NCBI GenBank assembly: GCA_947472705.1 | Contig: CANJDA010000003.1 | Location: forward strand, 1-32,611 | Source of the DNA: Flavobacteriaceae bacterium | GTDB lineage: Bacteria > Bacteroidota > Bacteroidia > Flavobacteriales > Flavobacteriaceae | Direction: 5' to 3' | Length of the DNA: 32,611 bases | Shown: in pieces, positions 7,511-16,482 of the stretch | How positions within the stretch are numbered: position 1 is the first letter of the stretch | How the letters are laid out: each line of letters begins with the position of its first letter | Program-made: the position numbers and the translations under genes | The notes under the pieces: model-generated | Seen by the model: the letters and a program-made list of their open reading frames with translations, nothing else | The model's database searches: none | Told to the model about the DNA's origin: nothing

Positions 7511-8959
7511 TTAACCCACTGAACCTTCAAGCGAAATTTCTAATAGTTTTTGCGCTTCTACAGCAAACTCCATTGGCAACTTGTTCAATACCTCTTTGCT
7601 AAAACCGTTTACGATTAAAGCAATAGCTTTTTCTGTTGGGATACCACGTTGGTTGCAATAGAACACTTGGTCTTCTCCAATTTTAGAAGTGGTGGCTTCG
7701 TGTTCCACTTTGGCAGATGAATTTTTGCTTTCTATATAAGGAAATGTGTGCGCTCCACAATTATTACCCATCAACAACGAATCGCATTGCGAAAAGTTAC
7801 GGGCATTTTCTGCTCTGGAGCCTATTTGTACCAAACCTCTATAGCTATTTTGTGATTTTCCTGCAGAAATACCTTTGGAAATAATTGTCGACCTGGTGTT
7901 TTTCCCCAAATGAATCATCTTCGTACCAGTATCAGCTTGTTGGAAATTATTAGTCACTGCAATTGAATAAAATTCTCCAATAGAATTGTCACCTTTTAAA
8001 ATAACAGAAGGATATTTCCATGTAATCGCAGAACCTGTTTCTACCTGTGTCCAAGATATTTTGGCATTTTTCTCGCAGAAACCTCTTTTGGTTACGAAGT
8101 TGAAAACACCTCCTTTGCCTTCTTTATTCCCTGGATACCAGTTTTGAACGGTAGAATATTTGATTTCGGCATCGTCTAAAGCAATCAGCTCAACAACTGC
8201 AGCGTGTAATTGGTTTTCATCACGGCTTGGCGCAGTACATCCTTCCAAATAAGAAACATAACTGCCTTCATCAGCAATCAAAAGTGTTCTTTCAAATTGC
8301 CCCGTTCCAGCTTGATTGATACGGAAATAGGTAGATAATTCCATCGGGCAACGAACGCCTTTTGGGATATAACAGAAACTTCCATCAGAGAAAACGGCTG
8401 AGTTTAAAGCGGCATAAAAATTATCCTTCTGCGGCACAACCGTTCCTAAATATTTTTGAACCAAATCTGGGTATTCTCGAATGGCTTCTGAAATACTCAT
8501 GAAGATGATTCCTTTTTCTGCTAATGTTTTTTTGAATGTAGTTGCAACAGAAACCGAATCTACTACAATGTCCATTGCAACATTATTCATCATTTTTTGT
8601 TCATCGATAGAAATTCCTAACTTTTTATACATAGCCAGGAGTTCAGGATCAACATCATCTAATGTTTTGTTTGGATCAGCTTTTTTAGGTGCCGAATAAT
8701 AGGATATGGCTTGAAAGTCGGGTTTTTCATACTGTACATTGGCCCACTCTGGCTCAATCATTTCCTGCCAGGCACGAAAAGCTTCGATTCTCCATTCAGT
8801 CATCCATAGTGGCTCTTCTTTTTTTAAAGAAATAGCGCGAACAATATCTTCATTTAGCCCAATAGGAAAAGTTTCCGAGTCTAAATCGGTATAGAATCCG
8901 TATTCGTATTCTTTGTTTTCGAGTTCAATTTTTAAATCGTCTTCGGTGTATTTTGACAT
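7511..8959 (-). CDS. sufB: SufB, Fe-S scaffold complex subunit
   Basis: A 482-residue SufB of normal length. It has the central SFCYIPKGVRCPMELSTYFR block (194-213), YLEGCTAPS (237-245), and the conserved CDSLLMGNNCGAHTFPYIE region (392-410), whose Cys and Glu residues are implicated in cluster assembly. SufB is the scaffold that receives sulfur from SufE and holds the nascent cluster. The ATG is 16 bases downstream of the sufA-like stop, so the two share a transcript. sufC follows after the repeat-filled gap. No defects seen. Confidence 0.97.
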   Translation of the reverse strand: MSKYTEDDLKIELENKEYEYGFYTDLDSETFPIGLNEDIVRAISLKKEEPLWMTEWRIEAFRAWQEMIEPEWANVQYEKPDFQAISYYSAPKKADPNKTLDDVDPELLAMYKKLGISIDEQKMMNNVAMDIVVDSVSVATTFKKTLAEKGIIFMSISEAIREYPDLVQKYLGTVVPQKDNFYAALNSAVFSDGSFCYIPKGVRCPMELSTYFRINQAGTGQFERTLLIADEGSYVSYLEGCTAPSRDENQLHAAVVELIALDDAEIKYSTVQNWYPGNKEGKGGVFNFVTKRGFCEKNAKISWTQVETGSAITWKYPSVILKGDNSIGEFYSIAVTNNFQQADTGTKMIHLGKNTRSTIISKGISAGKSQNSYRGLVQIGSRAENARNFSQCDSLLMGNNCGAHTFPYIESKNSSAKVEHEATTSKIGEDQVFYCNQRGIPTEKAIALIVNGFSKEVLNKLPMEFAVEAQKLLEISLEGSVG

Positions 8960-8975
8960 TTTGTTTGTTTAAATA

Positions 8976-9305
8976 TTATAATGAAAACGACTCTCCGCAA
9001 CCACAAGTTCTAGATGCGTTAGGATTGTTAAATACAAATCCTTTTCCGTTCAATCCTCCCGAAAACTCTAAAACAGTTCCGGCTAGGTATAAAAATGATT
9101 TTTTTTCTACGGCAATTTTCACATGATTGTCTTCAAAAACTTTGTCGTTTTCGCCAAGTTCTTTATCGAATTTTAATTCATAAGACAACCCCGAACAACC
9201 GCCGCTTTTTACCCCCACACGAACGTAGTCTTTGGCTGCATCGAAACCGTCATCTTTCATCATGTCTATGATTTTTTTGCTTGCTGTATCAGATACTTTA
9301 ATCAT
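8976..9305 (-). CDS. sufA: A-type Fe-S carrier (HesB/IscA/SufA family)
   Basis: A 109-residue HesB-family protein. The three cluster-binding cysteines are present: C37 in SGGCSGLSY and C101/C103 in the C-terminal CGCGESF. A-type carriers accept clusters from the SufBCD scaffold and deliver them to apoproteins. As first gene of the sufB-C-D unit, SufA is the natural name, although sequence alone does not separate SufA from IscA or ErpA. A consensus -7 promoter box lies about 30 bases upstream of the ATG. Confidence 0.93.
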   Translation of the reverse strand: MIKVSDTASKKIIDMMKDDGFDAAKDYVRVGVKSGGCSGLSYELKFDKELGENDKVFEDNHVKIAVEKKSFLYLAGTVLEFSGGLNGKGFVFNNPNASRTCGCGESFSL

Positions 9306-9335
9306 GGCTTATTTTAATTTTGTCTAAATAACAGG

Positions 9336-9343
9336 CAAAGTTA
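9336..9343 (-). promoter_or_regulatory. Putative -7 promoter box for the sufA-B-C-D unit
   Basis: The minus strand reads TAACTTTG, a full match to TAnnTTTG, about 30 bases before the sufA-like ATG at 9305. This predicts a leader of roughly 25 bases. No exact TTG sits at the usual -33 distance; the region upstream is A-rich. I see no clear Fur- or IscR-like operator around it. Confidence 0.55.
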
Positions 9344-9475
9344 ACACAAATATCTTTTTTTTACACATCTATGCGCATTTTTATAATTAATTTAAGAATA
9401 GAAAAAAACGATTTAAGCTCCTAAAGGGCAAAGGATTTTTAGTAATTTGCAACAATTTTTAAATCCAAAAAAGCT

Positions 9476-10336
9476 ATGAAAATTTACCCAATAGAAGCAG
9501 GAAATTTTAAACTCGATGGCGGAGCTATGTTTGGTGTAGTACCTAAAACTATTTGGAACAAAACCAATCCTGCTGATGAAAACAACTTAATTGACATTGC
9601 TGCTAGATGCATGCTAATTGAAGATGGAAACCGATTAATCCTTATAGACACCGGTATGGGTAACAAACAATCAGAGAAATTTTTTGGGTATTATTCACTC
9701 TGGGGAACGCATTCTTTGGATGGCTCTTTGGCAAAATATGGTTTTCATCGAGATGATGTAACGGATGTTTTTATGACTCATTTGCATTTTGACCATTGTG
9801 GTGGAAGTGTGAATTGGAATGCTACTAAAACAGGTTACGAAGTGGCTTTTAATAATGCGAAGTTTTGGACAAATGCAAACCACTGGGAATGGGCAACAAA
9901 ACCCAATGCTCGAGAAAAAGCGTCTTTTCTTTCTGAAAATATTTTACCGATGCAAGAAAGTGGACAATTAAATTTTATAAAAAACCCTGAAGGTGATTTT
10001 GGGGCTTCAGAAGAAATGGGATTTGGTATTTTTTATGTGGATGGTCATACTGAAAAAATGATGTTGCCTCATATTCAATATCAAAACAAAACCGTTGTTT
10101 TTTGTGCCGATTTGATTCCGACTGCTGGTCACTTGCCTTTGCCTTATGTCATGGGTTATGACACGAGACCCCTTTTGACTTTGCCTGAAAAAGCAAAATT
10201 TTTGCAAACTGCTGTCGAAAAGAACTATTATCTTTGGCTCGAACACGATGCGCACAATCAAATTGTTACTTTGGAAAATACAGAAAAAGGCATTCGTTTA
10301 AAAGATGTTTTCCGCTGTGAAGATTTCTTAAGTTAG
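9476..10336 (+). CDS. Metallo-beta-lactamase-fold hydrolase
   Basis: A 286-residue protein with the full dinuclear metal set of the family: HLHFDH (H102, H104, D106, H107), DGHT (H191), CADL (D212) and EHDAH (H257). DTG at 58-60 is the usual strand-turn ahead of the active site. There is no signal peptide, so it is probably cytoplasmic. Length and the WGTHSLDGSLAKYGF insert resemble the YflN/AidB-like branch, which includes lactone hydrolases, but the substrate cannot be read from sequence. It is divergent from the suf operon across 170 bases; the only promoter hint on this strand is a degenerate TAATTTG near 9444. No operon partner is obvious. Confidence 0.9.
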   Translation: MKIYPIEAGNFKLDGGAMFGVVPKTIWNKTNPADENNLIDIAARCMLIEDGNRLILIDTGMGNKQSEKFFGYYSLWGTHSLDGSLAKYGFHRDDVTDVFMTHLHFDHCGGSVNWNATKTGYEVAFNNAKFWTNANHWEWATKPNAREKASFLSENILPMQESGQLNFIKNPEGDFGASEEMGFGIFYVDGHTEKMMLPHIQYQNKTVVFCADLIPTAGHLPLPYVMGYDTRPLLTLPEKAKFLQTAVEKNYYLWLEHDAHNQIVTLENTEKGIRLKDVFRCEDFLS

Positions 10337-10402
10337 TGTTAATCATATCTTCAATGCAACAAAACTATTTATTTTTACACCAATTCCATAAATTTAAAAG
10401 AA

Positions 10403-11980
10403 ATGAAATTTATAAAAATCTTTGTACTGTCACTATTTTCATTGACAATGACGGCTCAAACGGCTGACAAATCTTTAGCCAAAAAAGGAGCACTAACCGA
10501 ACAACAATTACAACGCTGGAGTCACCTAGACCTAGTAAAAGATTCCATTCCTGGAATGAGTATTGATAAGGCTTATAATGAATTATTAAAAGGCAAAAAA
10601 AGCACTAAAGTTATTGTGGGAGTAATTGATTCTGGGGTTGATATTGACCATGCTGATTTGAAGGGAAAAATTTGGACAAATACCAAAGAAATTGCCGGAA
10701 ATGGCATTGACGATGATAAAAATGGATATATAGATGATGTGCATGGTTGGAATTTTTTGGGCGAATCCAACAACGAAAACCTAGAATTGGTTAGAATGAT
10801 AAAAAAAGCAGATGACGGTTCGGAAGTTTATAAAGCTGCATTGGCAGATTATGATAAGAAAAACGAGAAAATGCTGAAAGAAAAATTTCAAGTTGATTTC
10901 ATTGTAGCAGCCGATAAAAACGTACGCGAATACTTGAAAAAAGAAGATTATACTGCCGAAGATGTAAATGCTATTAACACAACCGATAAAAAAATCTATC
11001 AAAGCAAAATGGTAATGTTATCTATGATAGAACAAGCAGGCCCTGGATTTAGAGATGAAATAAATGAATACAAAGAATACATCTATGATCAAGCAAACTA
11101 CAATTTAAACAAAGAATTTGACGGTAGAAAATTAGTTGGTGACAATCCAGAAGATCTTAAAGATAAGAAATATGGCAACAATGTGGTGTATTCCAAAGAC
11201 CGTAAAGATTCTTTACACGGAACACACGTTGCGGGGATTATTGCTCAAGTAAGAGATAATGGCATTGGCGGAGATGGAGTAGCTAATAATGTTGAAATCC
11301 TTCCTGTAAGAGCGGTACCCAATGGAGATGAATATGATAAAGACATTGCTTTAGCAATTCGTTATGCTGTTGATAATGGCGCCAAAGTGATTAATGGAAG
11401 TTTTGGAAAAGACTATTCTCCTCAAAAAGAATGGGTGTGGGATGCCATGAAATATGCTGAAAGCAAAGATGTATTGTTGGTTTTTGCTGCTGGAAATGAT
11501 GGCAAAAACATTGATGTAGAACCAAGTTTTCCAGCTGATACAAAAGATAAAAAGATAGAAATCACAAAAAACGTCATAACCATTGGAGCATTAGACAATC
11601 AATTTGGCGAAAATATGATTGCTGATTTTTCAAACTATGGTCAAAAAAATGTAGACATTTTTTCGCCAGGTGTAAAAATATATGCTACTGTTCCTGATAA
11701 CAAATTTAAATACGAACAAGGAACCTCTATGGCATCACCAAATGCCGCAGGTGTGGCCGCTTTAATTCGTTCTTATTACCCAAATTTAAAAGCCGCTCAA
11801 GTAAAACAAATTATTATGCAATCTGGAACTGCTGTTAATTTTGATGTAGTGGTAGGGAAAGATGCTGAGAAAATGCCATTCTCTAAAACATGTGTTTCGG
11901 GTAAAATAGTCAATGCCTACAATGCTTTGAAAATGGCAGACGAAATGTCAAAAAAGACTCAAAAAAGTCCTAAATTATAA
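10403..11980 (+). CDS. Secreted S8 family serine peptidase (subtilase)
   Basis: A 525-residue protein with a signal peptide (residues 1-19, cut near TMTAQ). The catalytic triad is visible: Asp76 in GVIDSGVDIDHADL, His272 in LHGTHVAGI, Ser442 in GTSMASPNAAG; the oxyanion Asn is N365 in AAGND. Asp and His are nearly 200 residues apart, against a few tens in subtilisin, because of a charged, Lys/Glu-rich insertion from about 122 to 262. There is no type IX sorting domain at the C-terminus (ends TQKSPKL), so it is probably periplasmic or outer-membrane-associated rather than secreted by T9SS. It is followed by a terminator, so it looks monocistronic. Confidence 0.94.
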   Translation: MKFIKIFVLSLFSLTMTAQTADKSLAKKGALTEQQLQRWSHLDLVKDSIPGMSIDKAYNELLKGKKSTKVIVGVIDSGVDIDHADLKGKIWTNTKEIAGNGIDDDKNGYIDDVHGWNFLGESNNENLELVRMIKKADDGSEVYKAALADYDKKNEKMLKEKFQVDFIVAADKNVREYLKKEDYTAEDVNAINTTDKKIYQSKMVMLSMIEQAGPGFRDEINEYKEYIYDQANYNLNKEFDGRKLVGDNPEDLKDKKYGNNVVYSKDRKDSLHGTHVAGIIAQVRDNGIGGDGVANNVEILPVRAVPNGDEYDKDIALAIRYAVDNGAKVINGSFGKDYSPQKEWVWDAMKYAESKDVLLVFAAGNDGKNIDVEPSFPADTKDKKIEITKNVITIGALDNQFGENMIADFSNYGQKNVDIFSPGVKIYATVPDNKFKYEQGTSMASPNAAGVAALIRSYYPNLKAAQVKQIIMQSGTAVNFDVVVGKDAEKMPFSKTCVSGKIVNAYNALKMADEMSKKTQKSPKL

Positions 11981-11988
11981 TCCAAATC

Positions 11989-12011
11989 AGGAAGGCTCGC
12001 CTTCCTTTTTT
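11989..12011 (+). terminator. Rho-independent terminator after the subtilase gene
   Basis: AGGAAGG (11989-11995), loop CTCG, CCTTCCT (12000-12006), then T residues to 12011: a 7-bp stem with a tetraloop and U-tract, 9 bases after the stop codon. The next gene begins only 12 bases beyond it, so that gene depends either on readthrough or on a promoter overlapping this structure. Confidence 0.85.
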
Positions 12012-12023
12012 ATTTAGTCGCCT

Positions 12024-13901
12024 ATGAAAAATTATTTTTTATTTAGCTTTATTTTCCTAAGTGTTTCTGGAGTTTTTGCCCAATCAAATAGTTATTGGCA
12101 GCAACATGTTGATTATAAAATGAATGTGACTATGGATGTCAAAACCTATCAATATAAGGGAAAACAAGAATTGGTATATACCAATAATTCACCTGATACC
12201 TTGCGCCGAGTATTTTATCATTTATACAATAATGCTTTCCAGCCAGGTAGTGAAATGGATGTTCGTTTACAAAATATTCCCGACCCAGATTCACGCATGG
12301 TAGACAAAGTAAAAACCGCTGATGGGAAAGAAGTGAAAGAAAGTCGCATTGCTAAATTAAAGCCAAATGAAATAGGCTACTTGAAAATTTCCAACCTTAA
12401 ACAAGATGGCGTTTCGGCAAAAGCCAATGAAGTTGGAACCGTCCTTGAAGTTGATTTAGCACAACCCATTCTTCCAGGGAAATCAACACTTTTAACATTG
12501 GATTTTGACGGTCAAGTGCCAGTACAAATTCGTCGTTCGGGTCGTAATAACAAAGAAGGGGTGGAACTATCCATGTCGCAATGGTATCCAAAAATAGCAG
12601 AATTTGATTTTGAAGGATGGCATGCTGATCCTTATATAGCTAGAGAATTTCATGGTGTTTGGGGCAATTTTGATGTTGCCATTACTATTGATAAAAACTA
12701 TGTGCTAGGTGGTAGTGGTTATTTGCAAAACAAAAATGAAATAGGTCATGGCTATCAAGACAATGGTGTGTTAGTTACCATACTGAAGAAACAAAAAACA
12801 CTCACTTGGCATTTCATTGCGCCTAATGTACATGACTTTACTTGGGCTGCTGATAAAAATTATATCCATGATGTAGTGCCTACCAATTTTGGGACAACAT
12901 TACACTTCTTATACAAAAACAACCCAGCCATAATTGACAATTGGAAAAAAGCAGAGCCACAAACCGTAAGGCTGATGCAATATTACAATACCATTGTTGG
13001 TAAATATCCCTATGATCAATATTCTATAATTCAAGGAGGTGATGGTGGAATGGAGTATGCCATGTGTACCTTGATTTTGGGCGAAGGTACTTATGATGGA
13101 CTAGTAGGAGTAATTGCTCACGAAATGGGACACTCTTGGTTTCAACATGTGTTAGCATCAAATGAAAGTGAGCACCCATGGATGGATGAAGGCTTTACTT
13201 CATTCATAGAAGATTTAGGAATAAATGAACTCTCAGAAAAAAAATCAACAAACCCTTTTTCGGGTTCATATAAAAGCTATATCAGCATGGCTAACTCAGG
13301 AAAAGAACAACCTTTGTCGACACATGGGGATCGTTATGATTATAACCAAGTTTATAGTATTTGTTCGTATAGTAAAGGAGAAGTTTTTTTAGCACAAATG
13401 ATTTATTTGATAGGAAAAGAAAACTTAATGAAAACCCTAAAACGTTATTACGCCGAATATAAATTTAAACATCCAACTCCAAACGATATTTTACGTACCG
13501 CTGAACGTATTTCGGGCGCCAATTTAGGTTGGTATTTAACAGATTGGACCCAGACAACCAACACTATTGATTATGGTATCAAAGATGTGACTGCCAATGA
13601 TAAAGCTACCAAAATAACTTTAGAAAGAATAGGTAGAACACCAATGCCTATCGATATTTTGGTTGAGTATACTGATGGCTCCAAAGAAAGTTTCTACATT
13701 CCACTTCGCATGATGAGTTTTGAAAAAGAAAATCAAAATCCTGAAATTAAAAGAACTTTACTTTCCGACTGGGCTTGGGCTTATCCAACATACACATTTG
13801 ATATTAGTAGACCAAAATCTTTCATCAAAAAAATCACCATTGACCCAAGTGGTCTAATGGCAGATGTAAAGTCTGGAAATAATGTTTTTGAAGTGAAATA
13901 A
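12024..13901 (+). CDS. M1 family zinc metallopeptidase (aminopeptidase N-like), exported
   Basis: A 625-residue protein with a signal peptide (1-19, SGVFA-Q). The exopeptidase motif GGMEY is at 341-345. The zinc site HEMGH is at 366-370, with the third ligand Glu389 in WMDEGFTSF, 19 residues after the second His as in M1 peptidases. The N-terminal region (30-300) is the beta-sandwich domain of the family. It probably trims peptides in the periplasm or at the outer membrane. It follows the subtilase terminator closely, and two neighbouring exported peptidases suggest a protein-degrading role. I see no T9SS domain. Confidence 0.94.
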   Translation: MKNYFLFSFIFLSVSGVFAQSNSYWQQHVDYKMNVTMDVKTYQYKGKQELVYTNNSPDTLRRVFYHLYNNAFQPGSEMDVRLQNIPDPDSRMVDKVKTADGKEVKESRIAKLKPNEIGYLKISNLKQDGVSAKANEVGTVLEVDLAQPILPGKSTLLTLDFDGQVPVQIRRSGRNNKEGVELSMSQWYPKIAEFDFEGWHADPYIAREFHGVWGNFDVAITIDKNYVLGGSGYLQNKNEIGHGYQDNGVLVTILKKQKTLTWHFIAPNVHDFTWAADKNYIHDVVPTNFGTTLHFLYKNNPAIIDNWKKAEPQTVRLMQYYNTIVGKYPYDQYSIIQGGDGGMEYAMCTLILGEGTYDGLVGVIAHEMGHSWFQHVLASNESEHPWMDEGFTSFIEDLGINELSEKKSTNPFSGSYKSYISMANSGKEQPLSTHGDRYDYNQVYSICSYSKGEVFLAQMIYLIGKENLMKTLKRYYAEYKFKHPTPNDILRTAERISGANLGWYLTDWTQTTNTIDYGIKDVTANDKATKITLERIGRTPMPIDILVEYTDGSKESFYIPLRMMSFEKENQNPEIKRTLLSDWAWAYPTYTFDISRPKSFIKKITIDPSGLMADVKSGNNVFEVK

Positions 13902-13973
13902 CAAAATAACAGCCTATTTGTTGTCCATTTTATTTGAAATAGAATTTGTAGTTTTACAGAAATATTTTTTACT

Positions 13974-14387
13974 ATGAAGAGTATAAAAATCCTAATGTTT
14001 TTGCTTGTCTTTGGGTTGAGTATTCAAAAAAGTGATGCGCAACCTATTCGCTTCAAAACTAGTAGTGTTAGTTTTACGGATAAAAATAATGATGGTACTT
14101 GGAATGAGTGGTCTGATTTTGTTGATGCCAATGTTTTGATAACATTAGACGCAAAAAAAGATTTGATTACCGTTAATTCGGCCGAAGTGCAATCTTTTAA
14201 AATTAGTGCTTATGGCGAAATTGAAGATACTGCAGAAGTAAATATTGTTCCTTTTGAATGTGTCGACAATAAGTTTTCTAAATGTAAAATTTTTATCATC
14301 ACTAAGAAAACCGAAAACAATCGAATGCAGATTTACATCAATTACAACGAAGTAAAATTTGTTTATAACGTCTACAACGAAAAATAA
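13974..14387 (+). CDS. Small exported protein of unknown function upstream of rnpA
   Basis: A 137-residue protein with a signal peptide (MKSIKILMFLLVFGLSIQKS, cut near SDAQ at 23). The mature part looks like a compact beta protein: a polar DKNNDGTWNEW loop, then ITLDAKKDLITVNSAEVQSFKIS, then IYINYNEVKFVYNVYNEK. Two Cys residues (in PFECVDNKFSKC) could form a disulfide. I recognise no family. It ends 3 bases before the rnpA start, so the two are probably co-transcribed; 72 bases separate it from the M1 gene. Confidence 0.8.
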   Translation: MKSIKILMFLLVFGLSIQKSDAQPIRFKTSSVSFTDKNNDGTWNEWSDFVDANVLITLDAKKDLITVNSAEVQSFKISAYGEIEDTAEVNIVPFECVDNKFSKCKIFIITKKTENNRMQIYINYNEVKFVYNVYNEK

Positions 14388-14390
14388 TTC

Positions 14391-14780
14391 ATGGATAATT
14401 CCTATCCAATAGCAGAAAAACTCAAAAGTAAAAAAATCATAGATTTGTTATTCTCCGAAGGAAATTCGGTGAGTAAATATCCTTTGCGATTGGTTTATGT
14501 TCAACACGATTTTGATGAAAATATTGGAATTAAAATTGGCGTTTCGGTTTCTAAAAAATATTTTAAAAATGCTGTAGACCGTAATTATTTCAAACGCGTT
14601 TTAAGAGAATGTTATCGATTGAACAAATCCATTTTATTGGATAATCTTGAGGCAAAATATTGTTGTATGTTTTTCTATCAAACCAAAGAAAGATTGACCT
14701 ATGCCGAAATCAATGAAAAGACTATAAAGCTTTTTGAAAAATTTCGCAAACAGCTTGAAGAAGAAAAAAATGTTAACTAA
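14391..14780 (+). CDS. rnpA: Ribonuclease P protein component
   Basis: A 129-residue basic protein. The RnpA signature appears as IKIGVSVSKKYFKNAVDRNYFKRVLRE, with the RNxxKR core at 64-69. It binds the RNase P RNA and helps cleave tRNA 5' leaders. The rpmH and dnaA genes that flank it in many bacteria are absent here; instead it lies 3 bases after a small exported protein and 63 bases before an S41 peptidase gene. The sequence is intact and normal in length. Confidence 0.93.
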   Translation: MDNSYPIAEKLKSKKIIDLLFSEGNSVSKYPLRLVYVQHDFDENIGIKIGVSVSKKYFKNAVDRNYFKRVLRECYRLNKSILLDNLEAKYCCMFFYQTKERLTYAEINEKTIKLFEKFRKQLEEEKNVN

Positions 14781-14843
14781 AAACGAAACCTAATTCATTT
14801 GATGTAAATTAGTATATTCGTTAACCTGTTTAAAGAAAAAGCC

Positions 14844-16481
14844 ATGTTTTCAAAAATTAAAAAAAGATATTTCATCCCTATAACATTGAGTGTTTTTCTC
14901 TTTATTGGGGTAAGTTTTAAAGATGATTTTTTCGAAATTTCTAAACAAATCGAAATCTTCACTACTCTGTTTAAAACTATAAATCAAAATTATGTAGATG
15001 AAACCAATCCGGCAGAATTGATGGATAAAGCCATCAAAAGTATGTTGGCCGATTTAGATCCTTATACCAACTATTTCAACGAACAAGATGTTATTAAATT
15101 TAAAATCAATAACACCGGTGAATATACAGGAATAGGTGCTTTGATTACGCGTAAAGATGACAAACTAATCATTAAGGAACCCTATAAAGGCTATCCTGCA
15201 GATAAAGCGGGCTTGAAAGCTGGGGATGAAATTATTCAAATAGGCGATATACGTTTGGCTGATTTTAAAGACGATGCCTCCCAATTGATGAAAGGAGCTA
15301 AAAACACCAAAATTGACATCAAATATTTACGACAAGGCAAACCTTTGAGCACTCAATTAATTTTGGATGAAGTTGATGTAAAAGCCGTTCCTTTTTATGG
15401 AAAAATTGATGATAAAACAGGCTATATAGTATTGTCTCAATTTAATGCCAAAGCCTTTTCTGACACTAAAGAGGCTTTGGAAAAATTAAAAGATGACGGC
15501 GTTACCCAAATTGTTTTAGACTTGCGTGGAAACCCTGGTGGTTTGTTAAACGAAGCTGTAAATATTTGTGGATTATTTGTGCCAAAAGGAGAAACGATTG
15601 TTACCACTAAATCGAAAAACTCTAAATTCAACAACACCAATAAAACAAGCAGAGACCCAATTGATACTGAAATTCCATTGGCCATAATTGTAGATGGTAA
15701 AAGTGCTTCGGCTTCAGAAATTGTTTCGGGGGCATTGCAGGATTTAGACCGAGCAGTAATTATTGGCAGTAGAAGTTACGGGAAAGGATTGGTACAACGC
15801 CCCTTTGATATGGTTTATAATACGCAGGTGAAAGTTACAATAGCTAAATATTACACCCCTTCGGGCAGATGTATTCAAGCGTTAGATTATGCTCACAAAG
15901 ACAAAAATGGTAAAGCTATCCGAACTGATGCCAAAAATTACAATGCATTCCAAACCAAAAAAGGAAGAACGGTATATGATGGTGGCGGTATTTTACCAGA
16001 TGTAGTTTTAGAAAACACAAAGACAAGTGCTATTGCTGAGGCATTACAAAAAAATGATGCCATTTTTAATTATGCCACCTATTATTATTATAAAAACCCA
16101 ACATTAGGCGATAATACACCAACAATTACTGATGCCGACATTGTCGATTTTAAAGCCTTTATCAAAAGAGAGAAAATTGCTTTTGACACCGAAACCGAAG
16201 TGGCTTTAAAAAACACTTTAGAAAAAGCTCAGAAAGAAAATATAGATGAAGCTATAACTGCCGAATACAAACTGCTTTTAGCTTCCATTGAAAAAAGCGA
16301 AGAAACATTGATTGATAAAAATAAATCTGAAATAAAAAATTTACTATTGGATGAAATTATCAAAAGATATCAATACAAAGAAGGGCTTTATAAATATTAC
16401 ATCAAAAATAACTTTGAAATAAAAAAAGCGGTTGAAATTTTAAAAGATAAAGCAGGATATAATAAGATTTTAAAGAATTAA
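14844..16481 (+). CDS. S41 family C-terminal processing peptidase (CtpA-like)
   Basis: A 545-residue protein with one N-terminal membrane anchor or signal (10-25, FIPITLSVFLFIGVSF). Domains: N-terminal helical part with LADLDPYTNYF (68-78), PDZ domain (about 88-165, GLKAGDEIIQIGD), and the S41 catalytic domain (185-345). The catalytic dyad is Ser289 in GKSASASEIVSGALQD and Lys314 in SRSYGKGLVQ, 25 residues apart as in Tsp/CtpA. A Lys/Glu-rich C-terminal extension follows (about 400-545). It acts in the periplasm, cleaving proteins near their C-termini. The OmpA gene begins one base after its stop, so they are co-transcribed and may share a cell-wall role. Confidence 0.94.
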   Translation: MFSKIKKRYFIPITLSVFLFIGVSFKDDFFEISKQIEIFTTLFKTINQNYVDETNPAELMDKAIKSMLADLDPYTNYFNEQDVIKFKINNTGEYTGIGALITRKDDKLIIKEPYKGYPADKAGLKAGDEIIQIGDIRLADFKDDASQLMKGAKNTKIDIKYLRQGKPLSTQLILDEVDVKAVPFYGKIDDKTGYIVLSQFNAKAFSDTKEALEKLKDDGVTQIVLDLRGNPGGLLNEAVNICGLFVPKGETIVTTKSKNSKFNNTNKTSRDPIDTEIPLAIIVDGKSASASEIVSGALQDLDRAVIIGSRSYGKGLVQRPFDMVYNTQVKVTIAKYYTPSGRCIQALDYAHKDKNGKAIRTDAKNYNAFQTKKGRTVYDGGGILPDVVLENTKTSAIAEALQKNDAIFNYATYYYYKNPTLGDNTPTITDADIVDFKAFIKREKIAFDTETEVALKNTLEKAQKENIDEAITAEYKLLLASIEKSEETLIDKNKSEIKNLLLDEIIKRYQYKEGLYKYYIKNNFEIKKAVEILKDKAGYNKILKN

Positions 16482-16482
16482 T

